From contig NZ_VFNL01000001.1 in NCBI RefSeq assembly GCF_006715565.1, forward strand, positions 1,674,001 to 1,738,000: DNA of 64,000 bases. Direction: 5' to 3'. The stretch comes from Microbacterium sp. SLBN-154. GTDB taxonomy: Bacteria; Actinomycetota; Actinomycetes; Actinomycetales; Microbacteriaceae. The translations under genes were made by a program, and so were the position numbers. The notes beneath the pieces were generated by a model. That model saw only the letters and a list, made by a program, of their open reading frames with translations. It searched no databases and was not told the DNA's origin. Positions 1-8,695 of this stretch are shown here, piece after piece (the first letter of the stretch is position 1; each line of letters begins with the position of its first letter).

Positions 1-556
1 GGCTGTGCGCGTCGCCGTGCCCGCCACTCGCCGTCACCGCCTCGTGTGCGTCGGCAGCCGATATCGCAACGATGGGAGCGGGATGCGCCGGCTCCTCTGC
101 GCCGGCTTCGGTCACCTCGTTCCAGGCGGTCGAGCCGACGATGCATCGCTGCTCGACGGGGAAGGCGACAGAGGTACCGACCGAGCTTTCCGCGAAGGTC
201 ACATCGAGGGCGATCGTGGCGCGCAGCCCGCTCTCGACGGGCGCGTCGGCGGTGAACGTCACGCGGGTCGGAACGCCGTCGGCGCCCAGGTCCCGAGCGA
301 TCACCCACTCGCCGGTCGTTACCGGCGTGACGGTCGTGACCTCATCGGGGATGTCCACGGCCAGGGCCGTGGTGGGAGAGTCGTCGCAGCCGTGGGAGAA
401 CGAGAACTGCAGCGTTGTTCGGGTGCCGGCCGGGGCGACGTCGGGGGATACTCCGACGTGCGCCGAAGCGGCGAGGGGCACCGCGAGAGCGAGTGCGATG
501 CCGACGAGGGAGCCGGCTGTCGCCAGGTGGGTGCGGCGGGAAACGGGAGTGGCCAT
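1..556 (-). CDS. ycnI: YcnI-family (DUF1775) copper-associated secreted protein, C-terminus cut off by window edge
   Basis: Reading from an ATG at 556, the protein starts with an Arg-rich n-region, a hydrophobic segment and an AxA cleavage site (LAASA), so it is exported. The predicted mature protein starts with His directly after the site (HVGVSPDVAPAG), as in YcnI, where the N-terminal His helps bind copper. Pro/Gly-rich beta-sandwich sequence follows (FSHGCDDSPTTALAVDIPDE, then GEWVIARDL). A strong ribosome binding site, GAAGGAAG, lies 7 nt before the ATG. The frame stays open to base 1, so the C-terminal anchor, if any, is outside the window. It lies downstream of a small membrane protein on the same strand; ycnI genes often sit beside copper transport genes. 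Family assignment is confident; the copper role is from family knowledge. Confidence 0.8.
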   Translation of the reverse strand, partial: MATPVSRRTHLATAGSLVGIALALAVPLAASAHVGVSPDVAPAGTRTTLQFSFSHGCDDSPTTALAVDIPDEVTTVTPVTTGEWVIARDLGADGVPTRVTFTADAPVESGLRATIALDVTFAESSVGTSVAFPVEQRCIVGSTAWNEVTEAGAEEPAHPAPIVAISAADAHEAVTASGGHGDAHS

Positions 557-623
557 GCGTTTTTCTTCCTTCACAGATCGGGGTCGACGGCGTACCGCCG
601 GGATCGGCGGGCACGCTCGGATC

Positions 624-648
624 ACCGGCGCTCGAACCGAGCGCCGGT
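624..648 (-). terminator. Perfect 11-bp hairpin between the membrane-protein gene and ycnI
   Basis: ACCGGCGCTCG, a 3-nt loop and CGAGCGCCGGT form a perfect stem just after the upstream gene's stop (668) and before the ycnI start (556). No clear T-run follows on the minus strand, so it may be a weak terminator or an mRNA-stabilising hairpin that sets different levels of the two products. Confidence 0.45.
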
Positions 649-667
649 GTGCAGGGTCGGCGCGGCT

Positions 668-1255
668 TCAGACGGCCGCGACGAGTGCCGGGGGACCCCG
701 GGAGGAACAGCCCGATGCCGGTCGGGGGCGCACCGTCCATGCCGGCCCGTCGATGGCGAAGTGAGGCATCGCGGCGCGAAGCGGAGGCAGCGCCGGACGC
801 GCCCTGGCGAGGAGGGCGCGCACCCCGCAGCCCAGGGCGTGCAGCATCCGCTCCCCGCGGTGGAGCAGGAGGGCGGTGATGATGGCCGCGAGGGCGTGCG
901 CGCCGAGCATCGGGGCGTCAGGAACGGCTGCTACGGCGCCTTCGGCGAGAGGGAGCGGCACGTGGTGGAGGTGCCCCGCAGCGGAGACGGACCCCGAAGT
1001 GGCGCCTGGCGCGACGAGTGCGAAGGCGAGGTGATAGATCGCCTGCGCGGCCGCGACGGTGGCGAGTGTCCGCCCGAAGCTCAGTCGGCGGCCGATCAGG
1101 AGCAGGGTGACCGGCGTCGCGAGCACGGTCGCCGCCAGGAGCAGGATGATCGGTGGCGGTCCCTCCGCGGCGAGCGTGTGCGAGGTGCCCGCGATCACCG
1201 TCGCCGTCGTGGCGGCTGCGACGGCTCGGCCGGCGCGAAGGTGACGGGGGCTCAC
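668..1255 (-). CDS. Small multi-pass membrane protein upstream of ycnI
   Basis: 195 aa from a GTG at 1255 with AAGGA about 6 nt upstream. Four or five hydrophobic segments are visible: roughly residues 10-30, 33-53, 62-83, and 112-133, the last followed by basic residues. His residues lie near the membrane (IYHLAF, GHLHHVPLP), a pattern that would suit metal handling but is not proof of it. The C-terminal 50 residues are Arg/Pro-rich and presumably cytoplasmic. I do not recognise the family. The position directly upstream of ycnI on the same strand suggests a role in the same, probably copper-related, process. Confidence 0.6.
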   Translation of the reverse strand: MSPRHLRAGRAVAAATTATVIAGTSHTLAAEGPPPIILLLAATVLATPVTLLLIGRRLSFGRTLATVAAAQAIYHLAFALVAPGATSGSVSAAGHLHHVPLPLAEGAVAAVPDAPMLGAHALAAIITALLLHRGERMLHALGCGVRALLARARPALPPLRAAMPHFAIDGPAWTVRPRPASGCSSRGPPALVAAV

Positions 1256-1443
1256 GGGCGTCCTTCGGGAAGCAGGATCATGCAGGCGATCTCAGGCTAC
1301 GACGTGCGAGAAGCGACCTCGTGACGGCAGGCCGCCCTCGACTGCGGCAGGGGAACAAAGATTCGGTAGAAGGATGTCGATGTTATCGTCAATGTCGGAA
1401 CCCCCTGCGATGATGTGGGTAGGTCATCGAGACGGGGATTGCA

Positions 1444-2844
1444 GTGGACGCGAACGAGAAGCGGCGGCGGGCGGAGGACAAGCGCGCCGGGCTGTTCGCG
1501 GATGAGCTGATCAAGCTGCAGCGGGCGGAGGCGAAGCTTGCGGCGAAAAAGGCCCGGCTGCTGGCGGACGCGTACGCGTTGACGCTCGAGCAGCGGTCAC
1601 GAATCGGGTCGGTGTCATCGCGGGAACGCGACATGCCGCTGCGGTCGATGGCCCTGGAACTGGGGATGGCGGTCAGGGTGAACGACCGGTCGATGCAGAC
1701 CCAGATGCACGACGCGCACGAGCTGGTCGCGTTGTTCCCGCAGACGATGGAAGCACTCGTGGAGGGGCGGGTGACGCGGGCGCATGCGCAGGTGATCCAA
1801 GACGCGGGGCGGGTGATCGAGGATGCCACAGACCGGGCGGCGTACGAACGCATCGTGCTCGTCGAAGCCGAACGGCAGACCGTACCGCGGACGAAGAAGT
1901 ACGCCATCCAACGTGCGGCGGCAATGGATCCACGGCCGTTGCAGGAGCGACATGACCGGGCTGTGCGGGAACGGCGGGTGTGGGTGACGGACCTGGATGA
2001 TGCGATGTCGGCCCTCACGATCCTCGGTACGAACGTCTATATCCACGGTGCGTACAACCGACTGACCGGGCAGGGCACCACGATTAAGAACGTGGATTGG
2101 GAGAAGCGGCGTGCGTACGCGGCCGCACAGGCCGAGAGGGAGAAGGCGGCTGACGGCAGCGGCGGCGGTGGTGGTGGTGGAGATGGCACCAGTGCCGCAG
2201 ATGGTGACGCCGAGCCGTGGTTCGATGACCGGATCCTCGATGAGATCCGCTGCGACCTCGCCCTGGACATGCTCCTCACCGGATCCCCGGTGATCGACCC
2301 CACCGACCCCACCACCGGCGGGCTCGGCGCCATCACCGCCGAGGTGCAGATCACCCTCCCGATCACCACCCTCACCGGGGTCACCGGGTCGGGGGCGGAG
2401 TTGAACGGAGTCACCCCGGTCGACCCGGAAACGGCCCGCCGGATGGCGGGGACGGCGAGGGTGTGGGACCGGGTCATGACCGACCCCATCACCGGGGTCG
2501 TGACCGCGGTCGACAGGTACACCCCTCATCCAGCCCAGACCCGCTTCCTCAACGCTAGGGACGTCACCTGCCGAACACCCGGCTGCCGAAGGCCCGCGAA
2601 ACACTGCGACAAAGACCACTCCAGGGACTTCGCGTTAGGCGGACCAACCTCCAACGACAACCTCTGCAACGAATGCGTCAGACACCACACGCTCAAGCAC
2701 GCCACGAACTGGCACGTAGAGCAACTTCCCGGCGGCATCCTCACCTTCACCAGCCCCGGCGGGAAGACCTACGACAGCCACCCACCCTCACGCGTCGCCT
2801 TCGTCCCCACCGACGACGGCGGACTCACCGTCGCCCCCTTCTGA
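1444..2844 (+). CDS. DUF222 / HNH endonuclease domain protein (REP13E12-like)
   Basis: 466 aa from a GTG at 1444. The N-terminal 300 residues are the helical DUF222 region, interrupted near residue 240 by a seven-Gly low-complexity linker. The C-terminus carries an HNH nuclease: CRTPGC at 376-381, DKDH with the catalytic-type His near 392, then CNEC at 408-411 and HH at 414-415, so both zinc-binding Cys pairs and the HNH core are intact. The family is related to the M. tuberculosis REP13E12 proteins, is often multi-copy in Microbacteriaceae, and has no settled function; a role in DNA cleavage or mobility is inferred. Base use is slightly less GC-biased than its neighbours (for example gcgttaggc), compatible with later arrival. 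No flanking inverted repeats or target duplication were seen. Confidence 0.85.
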   Translation: MDANEKRRRAEDKRAGLFADELIKLQRAEAKLAAKKARLLADAYALTLEQRSRIGSVSSRERDMPLRSMALELGMAVRVNDRSMQTQMHDAHELVALFPQTMEALVEGRVTRAHAQVIQDAGRVIEDATDRAAYERIVLVEAERQTVPRTKKYAIQRAAAMDPRPLQERHDRAVRERRVWVTDLDDAMSALTILGTNVYIHGAYNRLTGQGTTIKNVDWEKRRAYAAAQAEREKAADGSGGGGGGGDGTSAADGDAEPWFDDRILDEIRCDLALDMLLTGSPVIDPTDPTTGGLGAITAEVQITLPITTLTGVTGSGAELNGVTPVDPETARRMAGTARVWDRVMTDPITGVVTAVDRYTPHPAQTRFLNARDVTCRTPGCRRPAKHCDKDHSRDFALGGPTSNDNLCNECVRHHTLKHATNWHVEQLPGGILTFTSPGGKTYDSHPPSRVAFVPTDDGGLTVAPF

Positions 2845-2920
2845 CCGCGCGCCGCGATGATCAGGGCTGCTTCCGTGCACCCACGGCGGACTCAAAGAAC
2901 CCGGGTATAGCGTGAGTGGC

Positions 2921-4249
2921 GTGGAGGTCCTTGCATTCGTCATCGGCATCGCCCTGATGGTCGTCGGGCTCGCCGTTTCCATCGCCCTCCATGAGCTCGG
3001 GCACCTCTGGCCCGCCAAACGCTTCGGGGTTCGCGTCGGTCAGTACATGATCGGCTTCGGGCCGACTTTGTGGTCGCGCCGGATCGGCGAGACCGAATAC
3101 GGTGTCAAGGCCATCCCGCTCGGCGGATACATCTCGATGGCGGGCATGTACCCGCCCTCGCCCAAGAGCGCTGAGCGCGGCGGCCGGGCCGGCGGCGGAT
3201 TCTTCGCCACCATGGTGCAGGACGCGCGCGCGGCCAATGACGAGACCCTCGACGGCGACGACGACCGCCGGGTGTTCTACAAACTGCCGGTGTGGAAGCG
3301 CATCGTCGTCATGCTGGGCGGACCGATCATGAACTTCCTGTTCGCGATCGTGCTCTTCGCGATTCTGCTCTCGGGCATCGGCGTGCAGACCTCGACCACC
3401 ACGGTCCAGACCGTCAACGAGTGCGTCATCCCCGCCTCGGCGGAGCGCACGGTGTGCGAACCCTCCGATCCGGCCGCACCCGCGGCCGCGGCCGGTTTCG
3501 AGCCGGGGGATGAGATCGTCTCGATCGACGGAACCTCGATCTCGACCTTCGCCGAAGCGTCGGAGATCATCCGTTCGTCCCCGGGCGAGACGCTGTCGGT
3601 GGTGGTGGAGCGCGGCGAGGAAGAGCGGACGCTTCAGCTCGTCCCCACCATCGCCGAACGCGACGTCTACGACGACACCGGAAGGCCGGTCACGGATGCC
3701 GCGGGCAACCCTGTCACCGAGCAGGTGGGCTTCGCCGGCATCGCCCCATCCACGGCCTACGTCCAGCAGCCGATCTGGGCCGGTCCGCAGTTCGCATTCG
3801 AGAACGTCGGCGCCGTCGCCACAGTGATCTGGCAGCTTCCGGTGCGCATCTACGACACCGCCACGACCCTCTTCACGGGCGAGGAGCGCGACCCCAACGG
3901 GCCCCTCAGTGTCGTCGGCGTCGGCGTGCTGGCCGGAGAAGTCGCCGCCGCCGAGGCGCCGATCCTCAACCGGGTGGCGGGGTTCCTGTCGCTGCTGGCA
4001 TCGCTGAACGTCGCGCTGTTCGCCTTCAACCTGCTTCCGTTGCTCCCTCTCGACGGCGGCCACGTGGTGGTGGCCCTCTGGGATGGCATCAAGCGGGCAT
4101 GGGCGAAACTGTTCCGTCGTCCGCCGCCGAAGCCGGTCGACGCGACCAAGCTCGTCCCGGTTACCTTCGTGGTGTTCATCGCCCTCCTGGTGATGGGCGG
4201 CACGCTGATCCTCGCCGACATCCTGAACCCGATCTCGCTCTTCGGCTGA
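2921..4249 (+). CDS. rseP: Site-2 (RseP/Rip1-type) intramembrane zinc metalloprotease
   Basis: About 442 aa. Membrane protease that cuts anti-sigma factors or other membrane proteins within the bilayer. HELGH lies in the first TM helix (residues 24-28 from this start), a PDZ domain follows around residues 185-230 (GFEPGDEIVSIDG), and the second metal-site motif LLPLDGGH sits in a C-terminal TM helix near residue 380. Four TM segments are visible. I prefer the GTG at 2921 (MEVLAFV...) to the in-frame GTG at 2912 because family members usually start M-E-x-L, but no good ribosome site separates them. In many actinobacteria the order is dxr-rseP-ispG. Here a DUF222 gene lies upstream and the PhzE-like gene separates rseP from ispG. 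It is tail-to-tail with that gene, 21 bp apart. Confidence 0.92.
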   Translation: MEVLAFVIGIALMVVGLAVSIALHELGHLWPAKRFGVRVGQYMIGFGPTLWSRRIGETEYGVKAIPLGGYISMAGMYPPSPKSAERGGRAGGGFFATMVQDARAANDETLDGDDDRRVFYKLPVWKRIVVMLGGPIMNFLFAIVLFAILLSGIGVQTSTTTVQTVNECVIPASAERTVCEPSDPAAPAAAAGFEPGDEIVSIDGTSISTFAEASEIIRSSPGETLSVVVERGEEERTLQLVPTIAERDVYDDTGRPVTDAAGNPVTEQVGFAGIAPSTAYVQQPIWAGPQFAFENVGAVATVIWQLPVRIYDTATTLFTGEERDPNGPLSVVGVGVLAGEVAAAEAPILNRVAGFLSLLASLNVALFAFNLLPLLPLDGGHVVVALWDGIKRAWAKLFRRPPPKPVDATKLVPVTFVVFIALLVMGGTLILADILNPISLFG

Positions 4250-4270
4250 CCGGGCGCCGTCAGGCGGTGC

Positions 4271-6241
4271 TCAGGCGGTGACGGGCGACAGCGCGGCGGC
4301 GACCAGACGCTCGAGCGTCAGCATCCCGTCTCTGGACAGGATCGACTCGAGGTGCCCCTGGATGGAGGCGAAGCCGGGCCCGCGAAGGGCGAAGACGTCG
4401 CCGGTGGTGGGGTCGGCGGCCACCTCGGCCTCGACCGCCCCGGCCGCGTCGAGCCGGGTGGTCCCGGCGGGGACCCGCGCGGTGAAGGTGTTGTAGAACC
4501 CGATGGATGCGGGCTCGCCGAACACGTCTACCGTCTTCTGCAGCCCCTGATGGGGCTGATCGAGCGGAACGAGGTCGATGCCCAGGCCGTCGGCGAGGAT
4601 CTGGTGGCTCAGGCACACCGCCACCAGGGGGCGGCCGTGAGCGCGTCGTCGGGCGACGACCTCGCGCATCCGCCGCATCCGCGGCGTCGACGGGTCGCGC
4701 GGATCTCCCGGACCTGGGCCCGAGATGACCAGCTCGGCGGCATCGACCTGCTCGTCCGTGACCCGGTCCCACGGCACGATCTCGACGTCGAGACCGAGGT
4801 GGCGCAGCTGATGGGCCAGCATCGTGGTGAACCGATCCTCGGCATCGACGACGATCGCCGAGCGGCTCGCGAAAGGCCCCCCGCCCTCGGGGGCCGCCTG
4901 CGGGTTCAGCCAGAAGGCGGCCAGACGGGCGTTGCGCGAGGACAGGAGCGAGGCGATCTCCGGGTCGGATCCCAGCGGTCGCGCAGCGGCCGCGGGGGCA
5001 TCCTCATCGATCGTCTCCTCGATCGCGGCGGCGACCGGCAGCACGGCCGGGGCCGGGCGATCGCGCGGGATCGCCCCGATCGCGCCGAGAACCCCGGCGG
5101 CCTTGCCGTGGGTCTCGCCCACCTCGCCGTACGGATCGGAGTGACGCACCAGCGTCGCACCGACCGGGACGCGCAGGCGCCCGCCGGCGAGGTAGGCCGT
5201 ACGGATGAGGATCGGCGCGTCGAGGTCGTGCGTGGACTCCCCCTCGAGGACGACGTCGGTCCGCGGGGTGAAGAGCGCGGCGACCCCGGAGTAGTAGCCG
5301 CGGGGCGAGGTCTCGTGGCGGGTGATCACGGTGCAGGCGTTCTGCATGGGGGAGCCGGTCACCGTGGGCGCGAACATGGTCTCGCGGAGGATCTCCCGCG
5401 GATCCAGCCGGCTGCGTCCGCGCAGAACGTACTCGGTGTGGGTGAGGCGCGACATCTCCTTCAGGTGCGGGCCCGTGATGCGTCCCCCGTCGGAGCACAC
5501 CGCGCTCATCATCTTCAGCTCCTCGTCCACGACCATGAAGAGCTCCTCGGTCTCCTTGGTCGATCTCAGGAACTCGGTGAGCGTCTCGACGGTGGCACCG
5601 CCCTCGGGGTGGCGGAACGTCCCGGAGATGGGATTCATCGTCACCACGCCGTCGCGGGCGCTGACATGGGCCTCGGGGCTCGCGCCGACGGCGACGTGGC
5701 CGGGGGTCACCACGGCGAAGGTCCAATAGGCGCCGCGCTCGTATTCGAGGAGGGCCCGGAACCATGTCAGTGCGGCGGTGATCGGGTCGGCGTCGACGGC
5801 GGCGGTGAAGTCGCGCCGGATGACGAAGTTCGCTCCCTCGCCGCGGCCGATCTCATCGGCGATCACGCGGCGGACGATGTCGGCATACGCCTCGTCGTCG
5901 ATGTCGAAGCGGGCGTCCCGCAGAGCGACGGGCGCACTCGGCAGCTCGGCGAGCGCCTCCGCTCGAGAGATCACGGTGCGGTCCGAGACGACGAGGCACC
6001 TCAGGGGAGCGCCGTCGTCGTGGCACGCGAAGCCGCGCTCGCGAACCTGGCGGAAGGGCACGAGGGCGAGCACCTCGTGAGGGATGCCTGAGGCGTCGGT
6101 CAGCGGAATGTCGGCGAGGAGGTCGACGTCGACGACGTCGCCGGTCAGCAGCTCCACGGTCTCGGCGTCGCGGGCGATGAGGGCGAAGGGCAGGGCGCCC
6201 TGGGCGAGCTCGGCGAACAGGTCGTGGGGGAAGCCGGTCAT
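4271..6241 (-). CDS. Fused chorismate-binding / glutamine amidotransferase enzyme (PhzE/TrpEG type)
   Basis: 656 aa. Residues about 110-400 are the chorismate-binding (anthranilate synthase component I-like) domain, with NPISGTFRHPEGG, the ELxMMSAVCSDGG metal/substrate region and GSPMQNACTVI. Residues about 450-656 are a class I glutamine amidotransferase with Cys543 in AVCLSHQ and His630/Glu632 in GHLES, so the triad is complete. The AVCLSHQ...QGLQKTVDVFG pattern is closest to PhzE, which makes 2-amino-2-desoxyisochorismate; fused anthranilate synthases share the architecture. No other phenazine gene is in the window, and the upstream leader with tandem Trp codons argues for a tryptophan-linked role. 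Product (anthranilate or ADIC) is not settled by sequence alone. It is convergent with rseP and divergent from ispG. Confidence 0.85.
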   Translation of the reverse strand: MTGFPHDLFAELAQGALPFALIARDAETVELLTGDVVDVDLLADIPLTDASGIPHEVLALVPFRQVRERGFACHDDGAPLRCLVVSDRTVISRAEALAELPSAPVALRDARFDIDDEAYADIVRRVIADEIGRGEGANFVIRRDFTAAVDADPITAALTWFRALLEYERGAYWTFAVVTPGHVAVGASPEAHVSARDGVVTMNPISGTFRHPEGGATVETLTEFLRSTKETEELFMVVDEELKMMSAVCSDGGRITGPHLKEMSRLTHTEYVLRGRSRLDPREILRETMFAPTVTGSPMQNACTVITRHETSPRGYYSGVAALFTPRTDVVLEGESTHDLDAPILIRTAYLAGGRLRVPVGATLVRHSDPYGEVGETHGKAAGVLGAIGAIPRDRPAPAVLPVAAAIEETIDEDAPAAAARPLGSDPEIASLLSSRNARLAAFWLNPQAAPEGGGPFASRSAIVVDAEDRFTTMLAHQLRHLGLDVEIVPWDRVTDEQVDAAELVISGPGPGDPRDPSTPRMRRMREVVARRRAHGRPLVAVCLSHQILADGLGIDLVPLDQPHQGLQKTVDVFGEPASIGFYNTFTARVPAGTTRLDAAGAVEAEVAADPTTGDVFALRGPGFASIQGHLESILSRDGMLTLERLVAAALSPVTA

Positions 6242-6279
6242 CTCGGTCTTTCGTCAGGGGGCGGTCACCCTACGAAGAA

Positions 6280-6297
6280 GACCGCCCGGAGGCGGTC
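6280..6297 (-). terminator. Trp attenuator terminator hairpin
   Basis: On the minus strand GACCGCC-TCCG-GGCGGTC forms a 7-bp stem followed by TTCTTCGT. The left arm (ACCGCCT) can instead pair with AGGCGGT at 6316-6322, next to the leader-peptide stop codon, giving a mutually exclusive antiterminator. This is segment 3:4 of a classical ribosome-mediated attenuator for the gene starting at 6241. Confidence 0.85.
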
Positions 6298-6320
6298 GGA
6301 TGTCGCGCGAACACCACCGC

Positions 6321-6350
6321 CTACGCGGTGAGCCACCAGTGCGCCAACAT
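6321..6350 (-). CDS. Trp leader peptide MLAHWWLTA controlling the PhzE/TrpEG-like gene
   Basis: Nine codons, ATG at 6350 to TAG at 6321, with two adjacent TGG (Trp) codons at 6333-6338. In the transcript, ACCGC at 6325-6329 (segment 1) pairs with GCGGT at 6316-6320 (segment 2). Segment 2 can also pair with 6290-6296 (segment 3), which pairs with 6281-6286 (segment 4, the terminator). Ribosome stalling on the Trp codons frees segment 2 to block the terminator; reading through to the stop codon favours termination. The start codon lies 6 nt after a -10-like TAGGTT, so this small mRNA is probably leaderless. All of this is read directly from sequence; regulation by Trp is the standard inference. 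Confidence 0.88.
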   Translation of the reverse strand: MLAHWWLTA

Positions 6351-6356
6351 GCGGCG

Positions 6357-6362
6357 AACCTA
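6357..6362 (-). promoter_or_regulatory. -10 element TAGGTT for the leader peptide and PhzE-like gene
   Basis: TAGGTT on the minus strand is followed by exactly 6 nt and then the leader ATG, the spacing of leaderless actinobacterial promoters. No convincing -35 is visible. Confidence 0.6.
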
Positions 6363-6425
6363 CCACACCGGCATCCCGACACCGCGGGAGGGCGGCTTTT
6401 CCCGCCCGGGCGCACGCGCGCGGCG

Positions 6426-6431
6426 TAGGCT
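6426..6431 (+). promoter_or_regulatory. -10 element TAGGCT for ispG (leaderless)
   Basis: TAGGCT followed by 6 nt and the GTG start at 6438; there is no ribosome binding site. It diverges from the attenuated promoter at 6357-6362. Confidence 0.6.
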
Positions 6432-6437
6432 GAATCC

Positions 6438-7589
6438 GTGCCTGCTGTGAACATCGGTATGCCTCGTGTGCCCGAGGTCCTCGCCCCCCGCCGCAAGACT
6501 CGGCAGATCCGCGTCGGAAAAGTGCTGGTCGGCGGGGATGCCCCCGTGAGCGTCCAGTCCATGACGACGACGCCGACGACCAACATCAACGCCACACTCC
6601 AGCAGATCGCCGAACTGACGGCATCCGGCTGCGAGATCGTGCGTGTGGCGGTGCCGTCGCAGGACGACGCCGATGTGCTGCACATCATCGCCAAGAAGAG
6701 TCAGATCCCGGTCATCGCCGACATCCACTTCCAGCCGAAGTACGTCTTCCAGGCGATCGACGCGGGCTGCGGCGCTGTTCGGGTCAACCCCGGCAACATC
6801 CGGAAGTTCGACGACCAGGTCGGCGCGATCGCCAAGGCGGCGAAAGACGCCGGAGTGTCGCTGCGCATCGGCGTGAACGCGGGGTCGCTCGACCCCCGCC
6901 TGCTGGAGAAGTACGGCAAGGCGACGCCGGAGGCGCTCGTGGAGAGCGCCGTCTGGGAGGCGTCGCTGTTCGAAGAGCACGACTTCCACGACTTCAAGAT
7001 CTCGGTCAAGCACAACGACCCCGTCGTCATGGTGAAGGCCTACCGCCTGCTCGCCGAGCGGGGCGACTGGCCCTTGCACCTCGGCGTGACCGAGGCCGGC
7101 CCTGCCTTCCAGGGCACGATCAAGAGCGCGACGGCCTTCGGCATCCTGCTGGGGGAGGGGATCGGCGACACGATCCGCGTCTCGCTCTCGGCGCCTCCGG
7201 CCGAAGAGGTCAAGGTGGGGCACCAGATCCTGCAGTCGCTCAACCTCCGCGAGCGCAAGCTCGAGATCGTCTCCTGCCCGTCGTGCGGACGCGCGCAGGT
7301 TGACGTCTACTCCCTCGCCGACAACGTCACCGAGGGCCTGAAGGACATGACCGTGCCGCTGCGCGTCGCCGTCATGGGCTGCGTCGTCAACGGTCCGGGC
7401 GAGGCCCGCGAGGCCGACCTCGGCGTCGCGTCCGGCAACGGGAAGGGTCAGATCTTCGTCAAGGGCCAGGTCATCAAGACCGTCCCCGAGTCCGAGATCG
7501 TCGCCACCCTGATCGAGGAGGCCAACCGCATCGCCGACGAGATGGGTCCCGACGCCCCCCTCGGGACCGCGCAGGTCGTCACGAGCTGA
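6438..7589 (+). CDS. ispG: 4-hydroxy-3-methylbut-2-en-1-yl diphosphate synthase (IspG)
   Basis: 383 aa. Catalyses the penultimate step of the MEP isoprenoid pathway, converting MEcPP to HMBPP with a [4Fe-4S] cluster. The N-terminal TIM barrel opens with the typical [20 protein letters not shown] region. The C-terminal cluster domain supplies three Cys, two in SCPSCGR (residues about 280-283) and one in [15 protein letters not shown] (about 315), followed by the conserved Glu of NGPGE. The length is normal for the compact bacterial type. The GTG start at 6438 fits a leaderless promoter. In many actinobacteria ispG follows rseP; here the fused chorismate enzyme lies between them on the opposite strand. 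Confidence 0.97.
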   Translation: MPAVNIGMPRVPEVLAPRRKTRQIRVGKVLVGGDAPVSVQSMTTTPTTNINATLQQIAELTASGCEIVRVAVPSQDDADVLHIIAKKSQIPVIADIHFQPKYVFQAIDAGCGAVRVNPGNIRKFDDQVGAIAKAAKDAGVSLRIGVNAGSLDPRLLEKYGKATPEALVESAVWEASLFEEHDFHDFKISVKHNDPVVMVKAYRLLAERGDWPLHLGVTEAGPAFQGTIKSATAFGILLGEGIGDTIRVSLSAPPAEEVKVGHQILQSLNLRERKLEIVSCPSCGRAQVDVYSLADNVTEGLKDMTVPLRVAVMGCVVNGPGEAREADLGVASGNGKGQIFVKGQVIKTVPESEIVATLIEEANRIADEMGPDAPLGTAQVVTS

Positions 7590-7638
7590 CGCGGGCGGCG
7601 TGCGCGGCGGTGCCGGGGGCGGGAGCAGCCCGGCAGTC

Positions 7639-8658
7639 TCAGCTCCAGAGCGCGTGGTAAGCGTTGATCGCCGGCTGGCCGCCGAGGTGGGCGTAGAGAA
7701 CGGTGGATGACGCGGGGATGTCGCCGCTCTTCACGAGATCGATGAGCCCTGCGAGAGATTTCCCCTCGTAGACCGGGTCGGTGATCATCGCTTCGAGCTG
7801 GGCCCCGAGAGACATGGCCTCCATGGTCGAGTCGACCGGGATGCCGTACAGGTCGCCGGCCCAGCCCTCGAGCACCTGGATCTCGTCGTCCCGGAGGTCG
7901 CGGCCGAGTTCGATCAGTTCTGCGGTGTTCCGGGCGATCCGCGTCACCTGGTCGCGCGTCTTCTCGATCGTCGCGGAAGCGTCGATGCCGATGACCCGTC
8001 GGCGGACGCCGGTCAGCTCCTCCAGAGCCGCGAACCCGGCGATCATCCCCGCGTGGGTGGACCCCGTGACCGTGCAGACGATGATCGTGTCGAAGAACAC
8101 CCCGAGCGCCTTCTCCTGCTCGGCGACCTCGAAGGCCCAGTTCGCGAAACCGAGCCCGCCGAGCCGATGTTCGGACGCGCCCGCCGGGATCGGGTAGGGG
8201 GTGCCGCCGCCGGCCTCCACCTCGGCCAGCGCCTGCTTCCACGAGTCGCGAATGCCGATGTCGAACCCCGCGTCGTCCAGGCGCGAGTCGGCGCCCATCA
8301 TGCGGGAGAGCAGGATGTTCCCGACCTTGTCGTTCACCGAGTCATCCCACGGGACCCACTTCTCCTGGACCAGCCGGGCCTTCAGGCCCAGGTGCGCGGC
8401 GACCGCGGCGACCTGCCGGGTGTGATTGGACTGGTACCCGCCGATCGAGACGAGGGTGTCGGCGCCCGAGGCCAGCACGTCGGGGACGATGTACTCGAGC
8501 TTCCGGATCTTGTTGCCGCCGAACGCCAAGCCGCTGGAGACGTCCTCGCGTTTGGCCCAGATCTCCGCACCGCCGAGGTGCTTCGTCAGTCGTTTCAGGG
8601 GCTGGAGCGGGCTCGGTCCGAAGGTGAGCGGATGCCGGGGGAATTCGTGAAGCTTCAC
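7639..8658 (-). CDS. acdS: 1-aminocyclopropane-1-carboxylate (ACC) deaminase
   Basis: 339 aa from a GTG at 8658 preceded by GAAAGG. PLP enzyme that splits the plant ethylene precursor ACC into 2-oxobutyrate and ammonia. [19 protein letters not shown] opens the protein as in characterised AcdS; Lys50 in GGNKIRKLE is the PLP lysine. The two residues that separate ACC deaminases from related D-cysteine desulfhydrases are both of the deaminase type: Glu in DPVYEGK (about 298, equivalent to Glu295 of Pseudomonas) and Leu in YAHLGG (about 325, equivalent to Leu322). Length matches the family (337-341). A longer in-frame ATG at 8709 overlaps the palindrome and is unlikely. The trait is typical of plant-associated bacteria. 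No regulator gene lies adjacent. Confidence 0.92.
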   Translation of the reverse strand: MKLHEFPRHPLTFGPSPLQPLKRLTKHLGGAEIWAKREDVSSGLAFGGNKIRKLEYIVPDVLASGADTLVSIGGYQSNHTRQVAAVAAHLGLKARLVQEKWVPWDDSVNDKVGNILLSRMMGADSRLDDAGFDIGIRDSWKQALAEVEAGGGTPYPIPAGASEHRLGGLGFANWAFEVAEQEKALGVFFDTIIVCTVTGSTHAGMIAGFAALEELTGVRRRVIGIDASATIEKTRDQVTRIARNTAELIELGRDLRDDEIQVLEGWAGDLYGIPVDSTMEAMSLGAQLEAMITDPVYEGKSLAGLIDLVKSGDIPASSTVLYAHLGGQPAINAYHALWS

Positions 8659-8695
8659 GGTGCGCCTTTCGTCAGGACGTCCACGGGGACTGCTC

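Noticed and set aside
1444-2844. DUF222/HNH gene as part of a mobile element or intron
   Set aside because: No terminal repeats, target duplication, transposase or reverse transcriptase was found around it; it may only be a dispersed gene family.
4271-6241. Phenazine biosynthesis cluster
   Set aside because: Only a PhzE-like gene is present; neighbours are isoprenoid, protease and ACC deaminase genes, and the leader has Trp codons.
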